A program made the position numbers and the translations under genes. A DNA stretch of 38,819 nucleotides from Oerskovia rustica (lineage in GTDB: Bacteria; Actinomycetota; Actinomycetes; Actinomycetales; Cellulomonadaceae), in the NCBI RefSeq assembly GCF_014836555.1, contig NZ_JACSQQ010000014.1, positions 1-38,819 of the forward strand, written 5' to 3'. Below are positions 16,662 through 25,422 of this stretch, one piece after another. The first letter of the stretch is position 1; each line of letters begins with the position of its first letter. Under the pieces are notes generated by a model. It did not search any database. It was not told the origin of the DNA and saw only the letters and a list, made by a program, of their open reading frames with translations.

Positions 16662-18533
16662 TCACAGCTCTTCGACGTACTCCTCGGGCTCGCCGAGGAC
16701 GGCCTCGTCCTTCAGCTCGAGGTCGGAACCGACCTCGTGCAGCTCGAGGACCGTGACGGTGTTGCTCCCCGCGCGCAGCAGCGGCGCGGGGACGTAGAGG
16801 GTGTGCTGCGGGCCGCGCTCCCAGTAGCGGCCGAGCAGCACGTCGTTGACCCAGACGAACCCCTTGGTCCAGCCCGGCAGGGCGAGGAAGGCGTCGGCAG
16901 GGTCCTCGACGTCGAGCGTCGTCCGGGCGATCACGCCCTGCGGCCCGACGGCGTCGGCTCTGTCGGAGTCGTCGGCGTCGGGCCCGCCTGCGGCCCCGCT
17001 CCCCCACAGCCCGTCCACGGGCAGCAGGTCGAGCGGCAGGGACCGCGAGGTCCAGCCGTGCACGATGCGCCGCTCGACCAGGACGTCGCCGAGGATGCCC
17101 TTGTGCTCGCCGAGCCGGGGCCCGTAGTTGATGCGGCCGAGGTTCTCGACGAGGATGTCGAGCCGCACGGGCACCCCGCGACCGACGACCGTGAGCCCCC
17201 GGTGCGAGGTCTCGCGCTCCAGGACGCCGACCTCGTGGCCGTCGACGTAGACCGTCGCCCGGTCGTGCAGCCCGAGGATCGAGAGCGTGCTGCTGCCGGG
17301 CGGGAGCGTCGGCGTGGCCGTGTGGAGCACGAGCCCGGCGTTCTGCCCGAGCTGCTCGAACGTCAGCGGCGACGAAGCGGCGGTCGCGGCACCGAGCGCC
17401 CGCAGGGCGGGCAGGAGCGGGCGGGTGCTCACCGGAGGCAGGGCGCGCGCCGGGAGCCGGACCGGGGGCTGGATCCACCGGTCGTCCTGGGTGTCCCCGA
17501 CGTCGCCCCGGTACTCGGTGAGCACCTTGCGCAGCGCGAAGAACTTGGACGTCACGGTGCCGTCCTCGGCCACCGCGGCGTCGGAGTCGTAGCTCGTGAC
17601 GGTCGGCTGGAGGCGCGTCCCGTCGTGGTTGGCCCCCGCGGTCAGCCCGAAGTTCGTGCCGCCGTGCGCCATGTACAGGCTCACGGACCCGCCGAGGTCG
17701 AGGAGGTCGCGCACGTCGGACGCCGCACTGTCGGCGCCGCGCACGTGGTGCGGGTCGCCCCAGTGGTCGAACCAGCCGTTCCAGAACTCGGCGCACACGA
17801 ACGGCTGCTCGCCGCGGCGGGCCGTGAGCTTGTCGAGCGCCTGCCCTGGACGGCTGCCGAACGTGGCCGCGGCCAGGACGCCCGGGAGCGTGCCGCCGTC
17901 GAGCATGAGGTCGGTGGGGCCGTCGGCCGTGAAGAGGAGCTCGTCGATCCCGCGGGCCACGAGCGCGTCGTGGACCCAGGCCATGTAGGCGTGGTCGTCG
18001 CCGTAGCTGCCGTACTCGTTCTCGACCTGGACGGCCACGACGGGTCCGCCCCGGTTCGCCTGGAGCGCCGCGAGGCGCGGCACCAGCTCGTCGAACCAGG
18101 CCGCGACCGCCGCGAGGTACGTCTCGTCGCTGCACCGCAGCCGCACGCCGGGCAGCGCCGTGAGCCAGGCCGGCAGGCCGCCGTTGTCCCACTCGGCGCA
18201 GATGTACGGGCCGGGGCGCACCACGACGTCGAGCCCCAGGTCGCCCGCGAGGCGCACGAACCGCTCGACGTCGCGCCACCCGGTGAAGTCGAACGTGCCG
18301 CGCTCGGCCTCGTGCCAGTTCCACGGGACGTACGTGTCGACAGTGTTGAGGCCCATGGCGCGCAGGCGCAGGAGGCGGTCCTCCCACTGGTCGGGGTGCA
18401 CGCGGAAGTAGTGGATCGAGCCCGAGAGCATGCGGTGCGGAGCCCCGTCCCGCAGGAGGTTCGCGCCGTCGGCGCGCAGGGTCGGTCCGCCGACCGGGCT
18501 CGAGGCCTGGCCGGCTGGGTGCTGCTGGTTCAC
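16662..18533 (-). CDS. Beta-galactosidase, glycoside hydrolase family 35
   Basis: This 623-aa protein has a GH35 TIM barrel beginning LLRDGAPHRMLSGSIHYFRV, with acid/base Glu173 in VQVENEYGSYGDD and nucleophile Glu249 in FVCAEFWNGWFDHWG. Jelly-roll domains follow in the second half (GHEVGVLERE, WTKGFVWVNDVLLGRYW). No signal peptide is visible, so it acts in the cytoplasm. The start is the GTG at 18533, whose GTGA overlaps the upstream permease stop. In this operon the likely substrate is imported Gal-beta-1,3-GalNAc, giving galactose and GalNAc. Beta-1,3 preference is inferred from context; GH35 enzymes vary. Confidence 0.93.
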   Translation of the reverse strand: MNQQHPAGQASSPVGGPTLRADGANLLRDGAPHRMLSGSIHYFRVHPDQWEDRLLRLRAMGLNTVDTYVPWNWHEAERGTFDFTGWRDVERFVRLAGDLGLDVVVRPGPYICAEWDNGGLPAWLTALPGVRLRCSDETYLAAVAAWFDELVPRLAALQANRGGPVVAVQVENEYGSYGDDHAYMAWVHDALVARGIDELLFTADGPTDLMLDGGTLPGVLAAATFGSRPGQALDKLTARRGEQPFVCAEFWNGWFDHWGDPHHVRGADSAASDVRDLLDLGGSVSLYMAHGGTNFGLTAGANHDGTRLQPTVTSYDSDAAVAEDGTVTSKFFALRKVLTEYRGDVGDTQDDRWIQPPVRLPARALPPVSTRPLLPALRALGAATAASSPLTFEQLGQNAGLVLHTATPTLPPGSSTLSILGLHDRATVYVDGHEVGVLERETSHRGLTVVGRGVPVRLDILVENLGRINYGPRLGEHKGILGDVLVERRIVHGWTSRSLPLDLLPVDGLWGSGAAGGPDADDSDRADAVGPQGVIARTTLDVEDPADAFLALPGWTKGFVWVNDVLLGRYWERGPQHTLYVPAPLLRAGSNTVTVLELHEVGSDLELKDEAVLGEPEEYVEEL

Positions 18534-19486
18534 TTGATGGCCCCCGCTGCGAGTCCGGAGCGCCAGAAGCGCTGGAGGGAGAGGAACGCGACGATGAGCG
18601 GGACGACCGCCACGAACGCGCCGATGATGACCATGTGCCGCTCGATCTGGCCGGCCTGGACCAGGGCGTTCCAGCTCACCAGCCCGACCGTGACGGGCCG
18701 CAGGTTCTCGGAGATGAGGACCTGCGAGGGGAGCAGGAAGTTGTTCCAGATCTCGACGAACTGGAAGAGGAAGATCGTGACGAGCGCGGGGGCCATCATC
18801 TTGAGGCTGACCCCGAAGAAGATGCGGCCCTCGCTCGCGCCGTCGAGGCGGGCGGCCTCGATGACCTCGTCGGGCACCGAGCTCGCGGCGAAGATGCGTC
18901 CCAGGTAGACGCCGAACGGGCTCACGATGCTGGGCAGGAGCACCGCGAGGTACGTGTTGACGATGCCGGTCGCGGAGAACATGAGGAACAGCGGCAGCGT
19001 GAACAGGACCTTGGGGATGAGGACCGCACCGAGGACCACGCCGAACAGCACGCCCTTGCCGCGGAACTCGTACTTCGCCAGGGCGTAGCCCGTCGAGACC
19101 GCGATCAGCGTCCCGAGGCCCGCGCCGACGATCGAGTAGAGCGCCGAGTTCGCCATCCAGACGGCGAAGATGCCGTCCTTGTAGGCGAACAGGTCGCCGA
19201 TGTTGCCGAACAGGTCGAAGTTCGAGAACCACAGGGGGCTGCCGGCGAACGTGTACCCGGCGTCCTTGGTGGCCGCGACGAACAGCCACCACAGGGGGAA
19301 CAGGAAGTACACGGCCGTGAGCGCGAGGACCGCGGTGACCGCGATGCGGCTCGTGGCCGTGGTCTCGATCGAGTCGCCGCGCAGGCCGCCCGTGCTCCCC
19401 TGGCTCCCCTTCGCGTCGGTGCGCTTGCGGCGCTGGCGGTTGCCCGCGGTCTTCTCGGCCCGGACGGGTGCGGTGCTCGTGGTCAC
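18530..19486 (-). CDS. Carbohydrate ABC transporter permease (MalG type)
   Basis: This 318-aa inner-membrane permease has about six helices after a basic, Ser/Thr-rich cytoplasmic N-terminus of roughly 45 residues. The EAA loop is EAARLDGAS at 210-218, which docks with the ATPase. It ends RFWRSGLAAGAIK, the ending typical of the MalG branch of CUT1 sugar transporters. The GTG at 19486 overlaps the stop of the first permease as GTGA and has GGAGG upstream. It forms a pair with the next gene and the lipoprotein binding protein. Confidence 0.93.
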   Translation of the reverse strand: MTTSTAPVRAEKTAGNRQRRKRTDAKGSQGSTGGLRGDSIETTATSRIAVTAVLALTAVYFLFPLWWLFVAATKDAGYTFAGSPLWFSNFDLFGNIGDLFAYKDGIFAVWMANSALYSIVGAGLGTLIAVSTGYALAKYEFRGKGVLFGVVLGAVLIPKVLFTLPLFLMFSATGIVNTYLAVLLPSIVSPFGVYLGRIFAASSVPDEVIEAARLDGASEGRIFFGVSLKMMAPALVTIFLFQFVEIWNNFLLPSQVLISENLRPVTVGLVSWNALVQAGQIERHMVIIGAFVAVVPLIVAFLSLQRFWRSGLAAGAIK

Positions 19487-20436
19487 GAGGACCTCCTGGA
19501 CGTCAGACGGAAGAAGAGGACGGACAGCACGGCCACGCCGACCGCGAGCAGCACCGACTGGGCCGCGGCGTACGGGTAGTTGGCCGACTGGAGCGAGGCC
19601 TGCGCGGCCATGATCGGCGTGTAGCTCGCGTCGATCGCCCCGGTGCTCTGCTTGAGCACGAACGGCTCGTTGTAGAGCTGCGCGGAGCCGATGATCGAGA
19701 AGATCGTGGTGAGGAGGATCGCTGGCCGCACGAGCGGGATCTTGATGCTCCACGCGGTGCGCCACGGCGAGGCGCCGTCGAGCTTGGCGGCCTCGAGCAC
19801 CTCGCCCGGGACCCCCTGGAGCGCGGCGTAGATGATGATCATGTTGTAGCCGGTCCAGCCCCACGTCACGACGTTCGCGACGGCCCACAGGGCGAAGTCC
19901 TGGCTGAGGAAGTTGATGTCGAGCCCGAACAGTCCGAGGAGCTGGTTGAACGGGTTGTTCGTCGGCGAGTAGAGGAACGACCACATGAGCGCCGAGACCA
20001 CGGTCGGCACCGCGTAGGGCGCGAAGCTCGAGAGGCGGAAGAAGCCCTTGGCCCGCGCCGAGGCCGAGTCGATGAGGAGCGCGATCCCGAGCGCGAGGCC
20101 CAGCATGACGGGCACCTGCACGACGCCGAACAGGAGCACGCGGCCGATCGACTCGATGAACGTCGAGTCGCCCAGCGCGTACGCGTAGTTGAACAGGGGG
20201 TCGAAGATCTCCTGCGTCCCGCCCAGCCCGAGCGCGTCCCGCTGGATGCGGAACATGCTCTTGTAGATCGCGAACAGGATGGGCGCGACGTACATCCCGA
20301 CGAACAGCACCACGAACGGACCGACGAACCAGATCGCGTACCGGCTGGTCCGGCTGCGCGGTCGCTTGGGCGGCGTGGTCGCCGCTCGCTTCGTCTCGAC
20401 CGGCGGCGGTGCCGCCGACGTCAGGCTCGTGGTCAT
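19483..20436 (-). CDS. Carbohydrate ABC transporter permease (MalF type)
   Basis: This 317-aa permease of the CUT1 sugar family has a Thr/Pro/Arg-rich cytoplasmic N-terminus of about 32 residues, then six hydrophobic helices. The EAA loop is EAAKLDGAS at 215-223. The ATG at 20436 is chosen over an in-frame codon at 20481 because GAGGA lies before it. No ATPase gene is in the window; actinobacterial CUT1 systems usually share a distant MsiK-type ATPase. Confidence 0.92.
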   Translation of the reverse strand: MTTSLTSAAPPPVETKRAATTPPKRPRSRTSRYAIWFVGPFVVLFVGMYVAPILFAIYKSMFRIQRDALGLGGTQEIFDPLFNYAYALGDSTFIESIGRVLLFGVVQVPVMLGLALGIALLIDSASARAKGFFRLSSFAPYAVPTVVSALMWSFLYSPTNNPFNQLLGLFGLDINFLSQDFALWAVANVVTWGWTGYNMIIIYAALQGVPGEVLEAAKLDGASPWRTAWSIKIPLVRPAILLTTIFSIIGSAQLYNEPFVLKQSTGAIDASYTPIMAAQASLQSANYPYAAAQSVLLAVGVAVLSVLFFRLTSRRSS

Positions 20437-20540
20437 GGTGGGTTCCTCAGGGGGATGCGTCGTGGTGCCCGACGACGTCACGTGCCCAGGTGCACCGGTG
20501 CTCGGAGGTGCGTGGCGTCGTCGGGCCTTGTGCTGCTCGT

Positions 20541-20557
20541 GCGCGGCGGGACCGCGC
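20541..20557 (-). terminator. Short GC hairpin between the binding-protein and permease genes
   Basis: GCGCGG (20541-20546) and CCGCGC (20552-20557) form a 6-bp stem with a 5-nt loop, just after the binding-protein stop. Such hairpins often partly terminate or stabilise the 3' end, so that the binding protein is made in excess of the permeases. That role is inferred. Confidence 0.4.
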
Positions 20558-20579
20558 GGGTGGTGCGGGGACCGTCAGG

Positions 20580-21887
20580 TCACTCGTTGACGGCGATGCC
20601 CTGCTGCTTGAGCTCGGAGACCGTGGCCTCGCGGGCGCCGGTGAGCGCGGTCGCGACGGTCGCGCCGCCCTCCTTGGCGTAGGCCTGCTTCATGCCCGTA
20701 CCGAGCGTGCCCACGAGGGTCGAGACGCCGGGGCCCCAGGCCCAGTCCTCGTTGACCTGGCCGGACGCGGTCTTGAACACGTCGCTGATGACCTGGCCGC
20801 CGAAGTAGTCGTCGCCCGTGGCGAGGAGCTCGGACTCGAGGCCCGCGACCGAGGCCGGGTAGACGCCGCCGCCCTTGACGAGCTCGTCGACCGACGCGGG
20901 GTCGGTGCTGATCCAGTTGGCGACCGTCCAGGCCGCCTCGGGGTCGTCGCAGCCCTTGAGGACCGCGGAGAGGCTGCCGCCCACGTTGCCGGTCCTGGCG
21001 TCGCCCGCCTTCCACTGCGGGAGCTCGGCCACGGCCCAGTCGCCGGACGAGGCCGCGGCGGAGTCCTTGAGGATGCCCGCGAACCAGGCGGCGCCCACGA
21101 TCGTGGCGATCGAGCCGTCGCCGAGGCCTGCGGCCCAGTCGTCGCTCCAGATGCCCGCGCCGATCACGTCGGCGTCGATGAGGCCCTGCCAGTAGTCGGC
21201 GACCTCGAGGTTGGCCGGGGAGTCGGGCGTGATGGACCAGGCGCCGTCCTTGATCTCGTACCAGGGTGCACCGGCCTGCCAGGCGAAGCCCGAGTAGTCG
21301 TAGTCCTCGTACGTGCCGGTCAGCTTGATGCCCGCGGCCTTGAGCTTCTCGCCCGCGGCCTGGTACTCGGCCCACGTGGTGGGGACGGCGACGCCGTTCG
21401 CCTCGAACACGGTCTTGTTGTAGAAGAGCACCATGGGGCCCTGGTCCTGCGGGGCGCCGTAGGTCTTGCCGCCCACGTTGACGCCGGCCCAGCCCGCGGG
21501 GGCGTAGAGGTCCTTGTCCTTCCCGGCGGACTCGGTGACGTCCACGACGTTGCCCTCGGCGACGAAGCTGGGGAGCGTCTCGAAGCCGACCTGGGCGATG
21601 CACGGGGCGTTGCCCGCGGTGATCGAGTTGCGGATCTTGTCGTAGCCGCCCTTGTTGCCGGGCTCGATCTGCGTGTACTTGATCTTGATGTCGTCGTGCG
21701 TGTCGTTGAAGATCTTCGCCGACTCGTCGTAGCCCGCGGCCCACGTCCAGACCTCGATCTCCTTGACCTTGCCGTCGCCGCCTGCCGAGCCACCGGACGT
21801 CGTGTCCGACGAGCAGGCGGTCAGGCCGCCCGCAGCGAGGGTGAGGATCGACGCGACCCCGACTGCCTTGACGATCGATGACTTCAT
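20580..21887 (-). CDS. Extracellular sugar-binding lipoprotein of an ABC transporter
   Basis: This 435-aa family 1 (CUT1) solute-binding protein has a lipoprotein signal peptide with lipobox LTAC (Cys25) followed by SSDTTSGGSAGG, and is anchored on the outer face of the membrane. The mature protein starts with KVKEIEVWTWAAGYDESAK and contains the usual ALKGCDDPEAAWTVANW segment in the C-terminal lobe. The ATG at 21887 has AAGGAG upstream. It is first in the GH101/GH35 operon and divergent from the LacI regulator. The likely ligand is Gal-beta-1,3-GalNAc, from context. Confidence 0.93.
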   Translation of the reverse strand: MKSSIVKAVGVASILTLAAGGLTACSSDTTSGGSAGGDGKVKEIEVWTWAAGYDESAKIFNDTHDDIKIKYTQIEPGNKGGYDKIRNSITAGNAPCIAQVGFETLPSFVAEGNVVDVTESAGKDKDLYAPAGWAGVNVGGKTYGAPQDQGPMVLFYNKTVFEANGVAVPTTWAEYQAAGEKLKAAGIKLTGTYEDYDYSGFAWQAGAPWYEIKDGAWSITPDSPANLEVADYWQGLIDADVIGAGIWSDDWAAGLGDGSIATIVGAAWFAGILKDSAAASSGDWAVAELPQWKAGDARTGNVGGSLSAVLKGCDDPEAAWTVANWISTDPASVDELVKGGGVYPASVAGLESELLATGDDYFGGQVISDVFKTASGQVNEDWAWGPGVSTLVGTLGTGMKQAYAKEGGATVATALTGAREATVSELKQQGIAVNE

Positions 21888-21966
21888 GACTCTCCTTCTG
21901 ACCACACTGTGCTGAGGATGGAGCGGCGACGGCGCCGCGGTCTGCGTGGAGCACACTCTGGCACAC

Positions 21967-21984
21967 GTTGATATGGATCACAAC
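21967..21984. promoter_or_regulatory. Candidate LacI-family operator, proximal to the transporter operon
   Basis: GTTGATATGGATCACAAC is an imperfect dyad of the form GTTG-NN-AT-NN-AT-NN-CAAC, about 80 nt upstream of the binding-protein start in the divergent region. LacI-family regulators usually bind 14-20 bp dyads of this kind. The -10/-35 elements around it are not clear. Confidence 0.4.
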
Positions 21985-22044
21985 CCACTCACCAAGGCGT
22001 GCCGCGACTTGCGCAAACCCGTCACTTTCGGCTGCATGTTCTGG

Positions 22045-22069
22045 CTGTTATGGTCAACACTGATAACAG
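22045..22069. promoter_or_regulatory. Second inverted repeat in the LacI/transporter intergenic region
   Basis: CTGTTAT (22045-22051) and ATAACAG (22063-22069) are perfect 7-bp arms around an 11-bp spacer, in an AT-richer patch of an otherwise GC-rich region. It is a candidate operator for the divergent LacI gene or its promoter. The rest of the 314-bp gap 21888-22201 shows nothing else recognisable. Confidence 0.4.
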
Positions 22070-22201
22070 AAGGGTGACGACGACGTGGGCCTGGCAGGCT
22101 CCCGCTGTTGGCGTCCACTACGCTGCGGTGCACACCCGCGGCCCCGCACACCGAGGTGCCCGACGCTCCACGCCGGGCCCTCACCGCCCGAAGGAGAGCA
22201 C

Positions 22202-23266
22202 GTGGAACGACCGTCACCGCCCGCACGGACGGAGCCGGCGCAGGGGAAGACCACGGCCGTTCCCGCCCGGGGCCGCGGCCCCGCGATGGCCGACGTCGCC
22301 CGCGTCGCCGGCGTCTCCGCCCAGACCGTCTCCCGCGTCCTGTCGGGGCACCCCAACGTCAACGAGACCACCCGCAACCGGGTGCGTGCCGCCGTCGAGC
22401 AGACCGGGTACCGCCGCAACAGCCTCGCCCGCGCGCTCGTGACCGGGCGCAGCAAGACCATCGGCGTCATCACGCACGAGACCGACTTCTACTCGGGCAG
22501 CGCCATGATGCTCGGCATGCAGCGCGCGGCCCGCGACGGCGGCTACTTCGTGAGCACCGCGAGCACCGCCTCGCTCTCCCCCGCCTCGATCGCCCAGGCC
22601 GTCGACCGCCTCCTCGACCAGGGCGTCGACGGGCTCGTCATCGCGGTCCCCGTGCGCGACGACGAGTCGCTCGGCGACCTCATCCACGGCACCCCGACCG
22701 TCGTCGTGGACGGCATGCAGTCGTCGGCGACCGAGGTCGTCGCGGTCGACCAGGTCGCCGCGGGACGCGTCGCGACCGAGCACCTCCTGGAGCTGGGCCA
22801 CGAGACCGTGTGGCACCTCGCCGGCCCCGCCTCGTGGAACGACGCCAACGGCCGTACCGCCGGGTGGCAGGCCGCCCTGCACGACGCAGGACGCACCGAG
22901 CCGCCCGTGCTCTACGGCGACTGGAGCCCCGAGTCCGGCTACCGCAACGGCCTGGTCCTGGGTCGCCTGCCCGAGGTCACCGCGGTGTTCGTCGCGAGCG
23001 ACGAGATGGCGTTCGGGCTGATCCGGGGACTCACCGAGAGGGGGCGGCGCGTCCCCGAGGACGTCTCGGTCGTGGGCATGGACGACATCGCGCTCGCGGA
23101 GTACTGCTCACCACCGCTCACCACGGTCCGCCAGCCGTTCCACCTGACCGGCCGCCTCGCGGTCGAGCACGTGATCGCGCTCATCGCGGACCCGACGACC
23201 GTGCACGAGCCCGAGGTCGTGCTGCCAGAGCTCGCGGTGCGCCTCAGCACGGCGCCGCCGCGCTGA
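22202..23266 (+). CDS. LacI family transcriptional regulator of the O-glycan operon
   Basis: This 354-aa regulator has a 28-residue Pro/Arg-rich N-terminal extension, then the LacI helix-turn-helix MADVARVAGVSAQTVSRVLS (29-48) and hinge helix (RRNSLARALV). The periplasmic-binding-protein-like sensor domain runs from IGVITHETDFYSGSA to VSVVGMDDIALAEYCSPPLT. The GTG at 22202 is preferred because GAAGGAGAGC precedes it. It is divergent from the binding-protein gene, so it most likely represses the ABC/GH35/GH101 operon until a core-1-derived sugar binds. Confidence 0.93.
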   Translation: MERPSPPARTEPAQGKTTAVPARGRGPAMADVARVAGVSAQTVSRVLSGHPNVNETTRNRVRAAVEQTGYRRNSLARALVTGRSKTIGVITHETDFYSGSAMMLGMQRAARDGGYFVSTASTASLSPASIAQAVDRLLDQGVDGLVIAVPVRDDESLGDLIHGTPTVVVDGMQSSATEVVAVDQVAAGRVATEHLLELGHETVWHLAGPASWNDANGRTAGWQAALHDAGRTEPPVLYGDWSPESGYRNGLVLGRLPEVTAVFVASDEMAFGLIRGLTERGRRVPEDVSVVGMDDIALAEYCSPPLTTVRQPFHLTGRLAVEHVIALIADPTTVHEPEVVLPELAVRLSTAPPR

Positions 23267-23295
23267 GCGCGGCATGCCACGACCCCGGACGCGCC

Positions 23296-23352
23296 GGAGG
23301 CGGCCCGTCGCGTGAGCGCCCCCCTGCAGGGCTCACGCCACGGGCCGCCTCC
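23296..23352 (+). terminator. Terminator of the LacI gene
   Basis: A 22-nt arm, GGAGGCGGCCCGT then GCGTGAG at 23296-23317, pairs with CTCACGC then ACGGGCCGCCTCC ending at 23352, with small mismatches. It lies 30 nt after the LacI stop. Confidence 0.8.
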
Positions 23353-23484
23353 GACCCTCACGCCCGTCACGACCCCCATCGACGACCGAGCGTTCACCTG
23401 AGCAGAGGAGGGTGGCGCTCGTTTGATACAGACCGTCGACGTGACCCCCGTCACATTCTGACATCGGGTGCCACCCACCGCAGC

Positions 23485-23530
23485 GGGACGGCCCGCCCGG
23501 AGCGCCGCAGCACCCCGTACGGGCCGTCCC
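23485..23530 (-). terminator. Terminator of the DyP peroxidase gene
   Basis: GGGACGGCCCG (23485-23495) pairs perfectly with CGGGCCGTCCC (23520-23530) around a 24-nt loop, 10 nt beyond the DyP stop on the minus strand. Between this and the LacI terminator (23353-23484) I see no gene. Confidence 0.65.
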
Positions 23531-23540
23531 CGGTCGGTCC

Positions 23541-24794
23541 TCAGCCCAGGAGCGCCTGCCCCAGGAACTCGCCCTCGGCACAGCCAGGCGGCACCGCGAA
23601 CACCGCCGACCCGATCGGCGTCGTCCACTCGTTGAGCAGGTCCACCTCGTCGAGCCGTCGCTGGACCGGTACGAACTGCCGGTCGACGTCGGCCTGGAAC
23701 GTCACGAACACCAGGCCCGAGCTGCTGAGCACGGACGGGTCGGCAGCGACGTCGGGAGCGACGTCGTAGCTGTACGCGCGGCGGAGGAACCGCTCGGCCT
23801 GGTCGTCGGTCCGGGCCCGCCGGACGTGCGCAGCCGGCCCGATCACGGTCAGCCCGTGCGGCCCGACCGCGTCGAGGTCCGGCTCGTCGTGCTCCGTGTC
23901 GCCCGTGAGCGGCGCACCGTCCACGAGGCGGCGCCCCATGACGGCCTCGCGCGTGGAACGGTCGACCTCGTCCCACGTGTCGAGCTCCATGCGGATGCGC
24001 CGCACGACCATCGACGTGCCGCCCGCGAGCCACCCGTCCGTGCCGTCCGACCACACGAGCGGGGCGTCCGCGACGGGGTCCACGTTCCGCGTCCCGTCGA
24101 CCTGCCCCATGAGGTTGCGCATGGTCCGCCCCGCAGGCTCGCTCCCGACCGACCGCCGGAAGCCCTTCTGCAGCCACCGCACGGACGCGAAGTCGCGCGC
24201 CTCGCGGAGCAGCATCCGGACCGCGTGCGAGACCGTCACCTCGTCGTCGGCGCAGACCTGGAGCACCAGGTCGCCGTCGTTCCAGCGGTCCTCGAGCCGG
24301 TCCACGCCGAACGGTGGCAGGGGCCGGAGCCACGACGGACGCCGGTCGTCGAGCCCCGCAGCGGTGAAGACCGCGGGCCCGTAGCCGACCGTGACGGTGA
24401 GGCGCGCGGGCACCTCGGCGAGCTCGGGCTCGGTGTCGGTCAGACCGGGACGTCCCTGCGTGAGGCGGGCGACGTCGTCGGTCCAGATCCGCATGAGCCG
24501 CACCAGCGCGTCCCGGTCCGCACCGGGCGCGAGGGTCAGCGCGACGAGCGTCAGGTACGCCTGGGGAGGCGTCTCGACGCCCGCCTGCCGCGGGCCGTGG
24601 AAGGGCACGCGCAGGTCGCCGTGGAGCGAGGTCTCCCCCGTGCCCGACGGCGCCGCTCCCGTCCCGGGGGACGTGGCCCTCCCGGCCCACGCACCTCCCG
24701 CACCGGCGACCGCGACCGCCCCGGCGGCGGCCCCGCCGACCAGGAACGCGCGGCGCGAGACCCTGGCCTGGGCGGTCGGGCCGACGTCAGCCAT
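23541..24794 (-). CDS. Tat-exported DyP-type (EfeB-like) haem peroxidase
   Basis: This 417-aa dye-decolourising peroxidase starts with a Tat signal (VSRRAFLVGG then a hydrophobic Ala/Gly run), so it is exported folded with its haem. The family motif GXXDG is GQVDG at 230-234, with catalytic Asp233. The proximal haem ligand is probably His323 in AAHVRRARTD. EfeB-type members take part in ferrous iron uptake or haem handling, but no EfeU/EfeO is nearby. Instead it follows a PCuAC lipoprotein and overlaps it by 8 bp, an arrangement pointing to copper or redox functions. Confidence 0.92.
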   Translation of the reverse strand: MADVGPTAQARVSRRAFLVGGAAAGAVAVAGAGGAWAGRATSPGTGAAPSGTGETSLHGDLRVPFHGPRQAGVETPPQAYLTLVALTLAPGADRDALVRLMRIWTDDVARLTQGRPGLTDTEPELAEVPARLTVTVGYGPAVFTAAGLDDRRPSWLRPLPPFGVDRLEDRWNDGDLVLQVCADDEVTVSHAVRMLLREARDFASVRWLQKGFRRSVGSEPAGRTMRNLMGQVDGTRNVDPVADAPLVWSDGTDGWLAGGTSMVVRRIRMELDTWDEVDRSTREAVMGRRLVDGAPLTGDTEHDEPDLDAVGPHGLTVIGPAAHVRRARTDDQAERFLRRAYSYDVAPDVAADPSVLSSSGLVFVTFQADVDRQFVPVQRRLDEVDLLNEWTTPIGSAVFAVPPGCAEGEFLGQALLG

Positions 24795-25365
24795 CGTGGC
24801 TCATGTCGTGGCCCTCGCCGTGACCGTCGTCGTAGCTCTCCTTGGCGCCCGCGAACGTGCGCGCGGGAGCCGTGACGACGAGCGTGGAGCCGTCGCTCAG
24901 CTCGAGCGTGACGTCGTACTCGGCCCCGGCCTGGACCGGCGCGGACAGCTCCATGAGCATGAGGTGGTCGCCGCCGGGCTCGAGCGCGTGCTCGCCGCCC
25001 GCAGGGATGGTCAGCCCGCCCTCCTTCTGGCGCATGACCATGGCGCCCGAGTCGTCGGTCGCCATCTCGTGAAGCTCGACGGGAGACAGGTCGGACGTGG
25101 CGCCGACGACCGTGACGTCCTGGTCGCCGTCGTTGTGCAGGACGGCGAACGCCGCGGTCATGCCGGACTCGGCCGCCTTGATCCAGGGGTCGGTCGCGGT
25201 CAGGTGGTCGGCCGCGGCGCTCGACGAGGCGCCGGAGGACGAGCCCGACGAGGCCGTGCCGGACGGGGTGCCGGACGGGGTGCCGGAGCAGCCCGCGACC
25301 GCGAGGAGGGCGAGCGTGACGGTCACGCCGAGCAGGGGCGCGCGGCGGGTGGTGCGTGCAGACAT
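24787..25365 (-). CDS. PCuAC-type copper-chaperone lipoprotein
   Basis: This 192-aa protein has a lipobox (AVAGC, Cys26), a Ser/Gly/Thr linker and a PCuAC (DUF461) domain. The copper ligands of the H(M)X10MX21HXM motif are visible: His99, Met101, Met111, His134, Met136 (VELHEM, VMRQKEG, GDHLMLM). A further His/Met tail (DDGHGEGHDMSHDG) at the C-terminus could bind copper, as in other PCuAC proteins. It should take or deliver copper(I) outside the membrane, typically to cytochrome oxidase. The ATG at 25365 has GAAGGA upstream; an in-frame extension to 25455 would run through a 14-bp hairpin and is unlikely. Confidence 0.92.
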   Translation of the reverse strand: MSARTTRRAPLLGVTVTLALLAVAGCSGTPSGTPSGTASSGSSSGASSSAAADHLTATDPWIKAAESGMTAAFAVLHNDGDQDVTVVGATSDLSPVELHEMATDDSGAMVMRQKEGGLTIPAGGEHALEPGGDHLMLMELSAPVQAGAEYDVTLELSDGSTLVVTAPARTFAGAKESYDDGHGEGHDMSHDG

Positions 25366-25422
25366 GGTGGGTCCTTCGGTTCGTGACCCGGCGTCGGGGC
25401 GCGCGAGGGCAGCCCGCGCCAC

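Noticed and set aside
14808-18908. A 1366-codon plus-strand open frame across GH101 and GH35
   Set aside because: Shadow of the minus-strand GH101, GH35 and permease genes, which have catalytic motifs and overlapping operon junctions.
16662-19292. An 876-aa frame extending GH35 upstream
   Set aside because: The extension is the out-of-frame complement of the permease gene. The GTG at 18533, overlapping the permease stop, starts the GH35 domain.
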